Made by a program: the position numbers and the translations under genes
Assembly: GCA_004173415.1 (NCBI GenBank)
Contig: SEHC01000037.1
Span: 1 to 10,048 of the forward strand
Length of the DNA: 10,048 nucleotides
Direction of reading: 5' to 3'
Source of the DNA: Lysobacteraceae bacterium
Lineage (GTDB): Bacteria; Pseudomonadota; Gammaproteobacteria; Xanthomonadales; Xanthomonadaceae
In this document: piece by piece, positions 5,505 to 10,048 of the stretch
Numbering within the stretch: the stretch's first letter is position 1
Layout: each line of letters starts with the position of its first letter
The notes under the pieces: generated by a model
Database searches by the model: none
What the model was told of the DNA's origin: nothing
Seen by the model: only the letters and a program-made list of their open reading frames with translations

Positions 5505-6148
5505 GTCGCCTGCTCCAGCCACGCCGACACCGCGGCGGCCACCGCATCGCCCACCGCCGACGCCGGCTGGGCCGCATCGATCACCCGGAAGCGGCCGGGC
5601 TCGGCCAGCGCGCGCTTGCGGAAACCCTCGCGCACCCGTTCGAAGAAATCGTCCTGCTCGCTCTCGATGCGGTCCGGCCACAGGTCGCGGCCACTGGCAC
5701 GCGCACGTCCCTCGCGCACGTCCAGGTCCAGCAGCAGGGTAAGGCCGGGCTTGATCCCGACCACCTTGCGTTCCAGCTCTTCGACCAGCGCGCGGTCCAG
5801 CCCACGGCCGTCGGCCTGGTAGGCGTAGCTGGAATCGGTGAAGCGGTCGCTGACCACGAACGCGCCGCGCTGCAAGGCCGGCCGGATCACCGTGCGCACG
5901 TGCTGGGCGCGCGAAGCGAACATCAGCAGCAGTTCGGTCTCCGGCGCCAGCGCCTCGCCCCCGGGCGCCAGCAGCAATCCGCGGATCTGTTCGGCCAACG
6001 GCGTGCCGCCAGGCTCGCGCGTCATCACCACTTCGTGGCCGCGCGCCAGCAGCAGCTCGCGTATCGCCACCATCGCGCTGGTCTTGCCGGCTCCTTCGCC
6101 ACCCTCGAGGGTGAGCAGGCGCGGGTGCCGCAGAAGCGCCTCGCTCAT
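5501..6148 (-). CDS. tmk: Thymidylate kinase
   Basis: Phosphorylates dTMP to dTDP with ATP, an essential step to dTTP, in the cytoplasm. The 215-residue protein matches the usual length (E. coli 213). The P-loop is GGEGAGKT (16-23). TREPGGTPLAE (43-53) shapes the nucleotide site, and DRF with the following TDSSYAYQ (101-111) binds dTMP. The LID is about 150-163, with arginines in ASGRDLWPDR. The acidic-glycine P-loop without Arg, together with LID arginines, matches the E. coli-like type II enzymes. The ATG overlaps the mltG stop (ATGA), with a purine-rich GAAGAAGAG 8 nt upstream. Its stop overlaps the TTG proposed for holB. The order mltG-tmk-holB is the standard gammaproteobacterial one. 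Nothing is odd; the call is secure. Confidence 0.97.
   Translation of the reverse strand: MSEALLRHPRLLTLEGGEGAGKTSAMVAIRELLLARGHEVVMTREPGGTPLAEQIRGLLLAPGGEALAPETELLLMFASRAQHVRTVIRPALQRGAFVVSDRFTDSSYAYQADGRGLDRALVEELERKVVGIKPGLTLLLDLDVREGRARASGRDLWPDRIESEQDDFFERVREGFRKRALAEPGRFRVIDAAQPASAVGDAVAAAVSAWLEQAT
5513..5516 (-). promoter_or_regulatory. holB ribosome-binding site (decides the TTG start)
   Basis: GGAG on the minus strand stands 8 nt before the TTG at 5502-5504, inside the last codons of tmk. The competing GTG at 5495 has no comparable element at a suitable distance. Confidence 0.5.
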
Positions 6149-7245
6149 TGCAGCGGCTCTTCTTCGGGCAACGGTGGGCGGCGCAGTTGCTGCAGGTAAC
6201 GGGCCACCGCGGCGTTGTGCTCGCCGAGGCTGGCCGAGAACACATGTCGGCCGCTGCCATCGCCCAGGGCGACGAAGAACAAGGCGTCGCCGGCAGCAGG
6301 ATTGACCGCCGCGCGCAACGCATCCACGCCGGGCATCGCGATCGGGGTCGGGGTCAGCCCGACGCGGGTATAGGTGTTGTAGGGCGTGTCGGTGAGCAGG
6401 TCGCGGCGGCGTATGTTGCCGTCATAGGCGCTGCCGATGCCGTAGATCACGGTGGGGTCGGTCTGCAGCTTCATGCCCAGTCGCAGGCGGCGGGCGAAGA
6501 CCCCGGCGATCTGCGGGCGCTCGGCGGCCACGCCGGTTTCCTTTTCGATGATCGAGGCCAGGATCAGCGCTTCGTCGGCCGACTTCAGCGGCACTCCGGG
6601 CGCACGCGAGGCCCAGGCCTGTTGCAGCGCCTTCTGCATGGCCTGGTGGGCACGGGACAGCACGTCCACGTCGCTGTCGCCGCGCGAATAGACGTAGGTC
6701 TCCGGCAGGAAACGGCCTTCCGGATGCTGGCCGGGATGGCCCAGACGGGCCATCAGCGCGGCATCGTCCAGTTGCGTGGTTTCATGCCGCAATGGCGTGG
6801 CCCGCTCCAGCGCGGCCCGCAACTGGCGGATGTTCCAGCCCTCGACCAGGGTGAAGCGGTAATTGATGACCTTGCCATTGCGCATGTTCAGCAACAACTG
6901 ACGCGGGGTGACGCCGGGTTCCAGCGCGTACTCCCCCACCTTCAGCTTTGCGGCCACGTCCAGCTGCCGGGCCAACACGCGCCACTGCAGGTCCCGTCCC
7001 TGGTCGACGCCCTGGGCGCGCAACTTGCGCAGCACGCCGGGGAAGGAGTCGCCCGAAGCGACCACGACGCTGTCACCGGTCCGTAGTCCGGTGATCGGCC
7101 GGTCGCCGAAGCTGGCGTGCCCCTGCCACAGCCAGGCCGTGGCGGCCGCGGCGATCGCCAGCAACACAAGGGTGGCGATGAACAATGTGCGGCAACCGCG
7201 CTTGGCTACTGGGGCCACGTTTTTCCTCGAAGTCTGCGTCTGCAT
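6145..7245 (-). CDS. mltG: Endolytic murein transglycosylase MltG (YceG-like)
   Basis: Inner-membrane lytic transglycosylase that cuts nascent glycan strands and is proposed to terminate peptidoglycan polymerisation. The 366-residue protein has a short basic cytoplasmic tail, one transmembrane helix (about residues 20-40) and a LysM-like region (about 60-125). The catalytic YceG domain has ILASIIEKETG at 228-238; E234 corresponds to the E. coli catalytic E218. GMKLQTDPTVIYGIG (257-271) and TPYNTY (287-292) follow. Start: the frame opens at GTG 7290, giving 15 more residues, but ATG 7245 puts the transmembrane helix near the N-terminus. Neither start has a good ribosome-binding site, so this choice is moderate. 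Older annotations call this family 'aminodeoxychorismate lyase' because it often neighbours pabC; the sequence is MltG, not a PLP lyase. The stop overlaps the tmk start. The family call is secure. Confidence 0.95.
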   Translation of the reverse strand: MQTQTSRKNVAPVAKRGCRTLFIATLVLLAIAAAATAWLWQGHASFGDRPITGLRTGDSVVVASGDSFPGVLRKLRAQGVDQGRDLQWRVLARQLDVAAKLKVGEYALEPGVTPRQLLLNMRNGKVINYRFTLVEGWNIRQLRAALERATPLRHETTQLDDAALMARLGHPGQHPEGRFLPETYVYSRGDSDVDVLSRAHQAMQKALQQAWASRAPGVPLKSADEALILASIIEKETGVAAERPQIAGVFARRLRLGMKLQTDPTVIYGIGSAYDGNIRRRDLLTDTPYNTYTRVGLTPTPIAMPGVDALRAAVNPAAGDALFFVALGDGSGRHVFSASLGEHNAAVARYLQQLRRPPLPEEEPLQ

Positions 7246-7311
7246 GCGTCGTGCAGGATACCTTGCCGCCGAGGCCCCGTGCCCTCGCACCGTGGGCCAT
7301 CCGGCGCATCA

Positions 7312-8676
7312 CTAGCCGGACAGCGCCTTCAGCAGGCCCAGCGCCTTGGCCCGGGTCTCGTCCAGTTCGCGCTGGGGCACCGAATCGGCCACGATCCCGG
7401 CGCCGGTGCGGAACACGACCTGGGTACCGGCCCCCGAGGCCGGGAGAATCTCGGCGCTTCGGATCAGGATGTTCAGGTCGAGGTCGCCGTCGCGGTTCAG
7501 CCAGCCGAAGGCGCCGGTGTAGGCGCCGCGCGCCCTTCCTTCGAGTTCGGCGATGATCTGCATGCAACGCACCTTGGGGCAGCCGGTGATGGTGCCGCCG
7601 GGGAAGGTGGCGCGGATCACGTCCCCGGGCGTGGCCTCGGCGCGGAGCCGGCCGCGCACGTTGCTGACGATGTGGTGCACGTGGGCGTAGCTTTCCACGC
7701 TCATCAGCTCGTCGACCTGGACGCTGCCCGGCTCGCAGACCCGGCCCAGGTCGTTGCGCTCGAGATCGATCAGCATCACGTGCTCGGCGCGCTCCTTCGG
7801 GTGGCCGACCAGTTCGCGGATGCGCTGCGCGTCGTCATCCCCCTGGAAACGCGGCCGGGTGCCGGCGATGGGGCGGGTTTCGACCAGCTCGCCGCGGACC
7901 GAGACCAGGCGCTCGGGTGAAGAGCTGGCCACCGCCCAGTCGCCGGCCGCGAACAACCCCGCGAACGGAGCCGGATTGGAGACGCGCAGGCGCGCGTATA
8001 GCTCACCCGGCTCCAGCGCGCGCGCGAACCTGGCGCGCCATGCGCGCGAAAGGTTGGCCTGGAAGATGTCGCCGGCGGCCAGATATTCGAGGATGCGCTG
8101 GACCCCGGCAATGAAGGCTTGCGGATCGTCCTCGACGATCTCGTCCGGCTTGCGCCAGGCCGGCAATCCGGCACCGCGATGCGCCTCCATCGCGTCGCCG
8201 GAAATCTGATCTAGCAACTGCCCGGCGCCCGGCTCGGCCAGCATCACGCACTCGCCGCTGTTGCGGTCGCGCAACACGGCTGCCGGGCAACGCAGGGCCA
8301 GGGCCACCGGGATCGCCGGATCGCCGCTCGGCAGCGACAGCACCGGTTCGACCTGCGCGGCCAGCTCGTAATTGAGAAGCAGCGCCCAGCCTCCACGGAA
8401 CGGCCATCGTGGCTCCTCGCGCGCCACCCGCGCTGCCCGCCACTGCCCATCCAGCGCGTCCAGGAAGCCACCTGTCACTTCCGTGCCGTCCAGCGTCCGG
8501 GTCTGTCCGTGCGCATCGAGCCGCAGTCCGCTGCCGTCGCTGGCCAGCAACAGGTCCCAGCGTCCCTGGGCGGTGCCGGAAGCCACCGACTCGAGCAGTA
8601 ACGGGTAACGCGCCGGCGCCAGCCGGTGCAGCGCCAGCAGGTCGGTATCGGGAGGGAGCGCTCGGGTCTGGATCAT
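7312..8676 (-). CDS. pabB: Aminodeoxychorismate synthase component I (PIAGT subclass)
   Basis: Converts chorismate, with ammonia from the PabA glutaminase, to 4-amino-4-deoxychorismate, the precursor of p-aminobenzoate and folate. In the 454-residue protein the N-terminal TrpE-like domain covers about residues 1-170 and the chorismate-binding domain about 180-450. Motifs include DIFQANLSR (203-211), PIAGTRPR (269-276), RAEHVMLIDLERNDLGRVC (296-314), HHIVSNVRG (334-342), TFPGGTITGCPKVR (357-370) and GAGIVADS (425-432). The classic PabB motif is PIKGT, whose lysine binds the intermediate; here it is PIAGT, as in anthranilate synthase. A PIAGT subclass of true PabB, including the structurally solved Stenotrophomonas maltophilia enzyme, is known, so pabB is preferred over trpE. 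The open frame reaches 8850, into fabF, but the first sensible start is ATG 8676. No pabC follows. TrpE function cannot be fully excluded by reading alone. Confidence 0.88.
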   Translation of the reverse strand: MIQTRALPPDTDLLALHRLAPARYPLLLESVASGTAQGRWDLLLASDGSGLRLDAHGQTRTLDGTEVTGGFLDALDGQWRAARVAREEPRWPFRGGWALLLNYELAAQVEPVLSLPSGDPAIPVALALRCPAAVLRDRNSGECVMLAEPGAGQLLDQISGDAMEAHRGAGLPAWRKPDEIVEDDPQAFIAGVQRILEYLAAGDIFQANLSRAWRARFARALEPGELYARLRVSNPAPFAGLFAAGDWAVASSSPERLVSVRGELVETRPIAGTRPRFQGDDDAQRIRELVGHPKERAEHVMLIDLERNDLGRVCEPGSVQVDELMSVESYAHVHHIVSNVRGRLRAEATPGDVIRATFPGGTITGCPKVRCMQIIAELEGRARGAYTGAFGWLNRDGDLDLNILIRSAEILPASGAGTQVVFRTGAGIVADSVPQRELDETRAKALGLLKALSG

Positions 8677-8729
8677 GGGGTCCGCCGCCCGGGCCTGCGC
8701 CGGAGCCGAAGGGATTGCATCGGCCCGCG

Positions 8730-8771
8730 GCCGGCAACGCGCCGGCGAGGGCAATGGCCCCGGACCGGGCC
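8730..8771. other. Two adjacent GC stem-loops in the fabF-pabB spacer
   Basis: GCCGGC-AACGC-GCCGGC (8730-8746) is a perfect 6-bp all-GC stem, and GGCCC-N6-GGGCC (8756-8771) is a 5-bp one. Both lie in the 121-bp gap between the fabF stop and the pabB start, the longest gap inside the cluster. No T-tract follows. They might lower read-through or stabilise the fabF 3' end, but short GC inverted repeats are expected by chance at this base composition. Confidence 0.3.
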
Positions 8772-8797
8772 GGGATGACGGAACTAAGCTGCCGGGG

Positions 8798-10036
8798 TCA
8801 GATCCGCCTGAACACCAGGGTGCCATTGGTCCCGCCGAAGCCGAAGCCATTGGACATGGCCACGTCGATCTTCTGCTCGCGGGCGACGTTGGGCACGTAG
8901 TCCAGATCGCAACCTTCGCCGGGGTTCTCCAGGTTGATGGTCGGCGGGATCACCCCGCGGTCGATCGCCAGCACCGAGAAGATCGCTTCCACGCCGCCGG
9001 CGGCGCCGAGCAGGTGCCCGGTCATCGACTTGGTCGAACTGACCATGGTCTTGTAGGCGTGGTCGCCCAGTGCGCGTTTCATCGCCAGGGTTTCGGCCAG
9101 GTCGCCCAGCGGCGTCGAGGTCCCGTGCGCGTTGAGGTATTCCACCTGGTCCGGGTTGAGCCCGGCATCCTTCAACGCCGCCAGCATGCACCGTGCCGGG
9201 CCTTCGCCATTCTCGCTCGGCGCGGTCATGTGGTAGGCGTCGGAACTGGCGCCGAAGCCGGCCAGCTCGCAGTAGATGCGGGCGCCGCGGGCCTTGGCGT
9301 GTTCGTACTCCTCGATGACGAGGATGCCCGCGCCATCGCCCAGCACGAAACCGTCGCGATCCCTGTCCCACGGCCGCGACGCGGCCTGCGGGTCGTCGTT
9401 GCGCGTGGACATCGCCTTCATCGAGCAGAAACCACCCACCGACGTCGGCGAGGAACCGCGCTCGGCGCCACCGGCGAACATCACGTCGGCATCGCCGTAC
9501 TGGATCATGCGCATGGCCATGCCGATCGAATGGTTGGAAGTCGCGCAGGCCGAAACCGCGGAGAAGCTCGGCCCCTTGATGCCCTTCATGATGCTCAGCT
9601 GGCCGGGCAGCATGTTGATGATCGTGCTGGGGATATAGAACGGCGAGATCTTGCGCGGGCCGCCCTCGAGGTACCTGGCGGTCTGCTCCTCGATGCCGAG
9701 GATGCCGCCGATGCCAGCGCCGATGATCGCGCCGATGCGCTCCGCATTCTGTTCGGCGACCTCAAGGCCGGAATCGTCCATCGCCATCAACGAGGCCGCG
9801 ATGCCGTAATGGATGAACGCATCCATCTTCTTCACGTCCTTGGGCGACATGTAGGCGCTGGGGTCGAAATCGCGGATCTCGCCGGCAATGCGCGTGGTGA
9901 ACTGGGAAGCATCGAAGGACGTGATCGGTCCCAGTCCCGACCTGCCGTTGACGATTGCGTCCCAACTGCTGGACAGGTCGTTGCCCAACGGGGAGATCAT
10001 GCCCATGCCGGTGACGACGACGCGACGCTGGCTCAT
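8798..10036 (-). CDS. fabF: Beta-ketoacyl-ACP synthase II
   Basis: Condensing enzyme of type II fatty acid synthesis: it extends acyl-ACP with malonyl-ACP, and in gammaproteobacteria it is important for making cis-vaccenate and for membrane temperature response. The 412-residue protein has the usual length (E. coli 413). The catalytic triad is present: C164 in SAVSACATSN, H304 in NAHGTSTPLGD and H341 in STKSMTGHLLGAAG, with K336 beside it. F400 in GFGFGGTNG is the usual gating phenylalanine. WDRDRDGFVLGDGAG (223-237) is typical of FabF. The ATG at 10036 has CAGGAG 6 nt upstream, ending at the window edge. acpP normally lies just upstream and would be outside the window (inference). The 121-bp gap to pabB leaves open whether they share a transcript. 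The assignment is secure. Confidence 0.98.
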   Translation of the reverse strand: MSQRRVVVTGMGMISPLGNDLSSSWDAIVNGRSGLGPITSFDASQFTTRIAGEIRDFDPSAYMSPKDVKKMDAFIHYGIAASLMAMDDSGLEVAEQNAERIGAIIGAGIGGILGIEEQTARYLEGGPRKISPFYIPSTIINMLPGQLSIMKGIKGPSFSAVSACATSNHSIGMAMRMIQYGDADVMFAGGAERGSSPTSVGGFCSMKAMSTRNDDPQAASRPWDRDRDGFVLGDGAGILVIEEYEHAKARGARIYCELAGFGASSDAYHMTAPSENGEGPARCMLAALKDAGLNPDQVEYLNAHGTSTPLGDLAETLAMKRALGDHAYKTMVSSTKSMTGHLLGAAGGVEAIFSVLAIDRGVIPPTINLENPGEGCDLDYVPNVAREQKIDVAMSNGFGFGGTNGTLVFRRI

Positions 10037-10042
10037 ATACGA

Positions 10043-10048
10043 CTCCTG
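10043..10048 (-). promoter_or_regulatory. fabF ribosome-binding site
   Basis: CAGGAG on the minus strand, 6 nt before the fabF ATG. It confirms the start and is the last sequence visible upstream of the gene; any promoter is outside the window. Confidence 0.7.

Noticed and set aside
5505..6323. Extension of the HolB frame across tmk
   Set aside because: It is the shifted shadow of the well-conserved tmk gene.
4605..7086. Series of plus-strand open frames opposite holB, tmk and mltG
   Set aside because: Gln/Arg/Ala-rich shadows of three recognised genes, with no domain or ribosome-binding support.
6145..7245. Reading the mltG gene as the missing aminodeoxychorismate lyase (an old annotation of YceG)
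   Set aside because: It has a membrane helix and the MltG catalytic EKET and LQTDPTVIYG motifs, not the PLP fold-type IV signature.
8677..8850. A 58-residue N-terminal extension of PabB reading into fabF
   Set aside because: Pro/Ala/Ser-rich low-complexity translation with no domain similarity; ATG 8676 gives the usual PabB N-terminus.
1..10048. CRISPR arrays, insertion sequences, tRNA genes or integrase sites
   Set aside because: No spaced repeats, transposase or recombinase motifs or cloverleaf sequences were found on either strand.

Overview
The window is high-GC DNA, roughly two-thirds G+C judged by eye. It looks like a chromosomal housekeeping region of a gammaproteobacterium in the Xanthomonadaceae/Lysobacteraceae (Stenotrophomonas, Xanthomonas, Lysobacter or Luteimonas relatives). 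The reasons are the rpoE-rseA pair with a Xanthomonas-type sigma-E promoter, a degenerate PilZ of the Xanthomonas/Pseudomonas pilus type, and a PabB of the PIAGT subclass known from Stenotrophomonas. I see no tRNA, rRNA, CRISPR array, insertion sequence or phage gene.

Left part (1-1493, minus strand): rpoE, an ECF sigma factor of the sigma-E family, then rseA, its membrane anti-sigma factor. They are joined by a 4-bp ATGA overlap. A sigma-E-like promoter precedes rpoE, so the operon may be autoregulated. Divergent from it across a 227-bp spacer lies a 688-residue fused enoyl-CoA hydratase/3-hydroxyacyl-CoA dehydrogenase of the FadJ/FadB type (1721-3787, plus). It has its own sigma-70-like promoter, with a small symmetric element between the promoter hexamers. 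A 57-residue two-helix membrane protein of unknown function (3856-4029, plus) follows.

Right part (4105-10036, minus strand, transcribed right to left): fabF, pabB, mltG, tmk, holB, pilZ. This is the Xanthomonadaceae version of the widespread fabF-pabC-mltG-tmk-holB(-pilZ) cluster, with pabB where E. coli and Pseudomonas carry pabC. From mltG to pilZ the genes overlap by 4 bp each (ATGA, TTGA, ATGA), which points to one transcript with coupled translation. The cluster joins fatty-acid elongation (FabF), folate precursor synthesis (PabB), peptidoglycan strand termination (MltG), dTMP phosphorylation (Tmk), the replicative clamp loader (HolB) and type IV pilus assembly (PilZ). It converges on the plus-strand genes at a strong GC hairpin (4053-4078).

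I see no convincing undescribed system. The points most worth a second look are the PIAGT active site of PabB together with the absent neighbouring pabC, the putative sigma-E autoregulatory promoter, the element in the fadJ promoter, the small membrane protein, and two mutually exclusive hairpins at the convergent junction.
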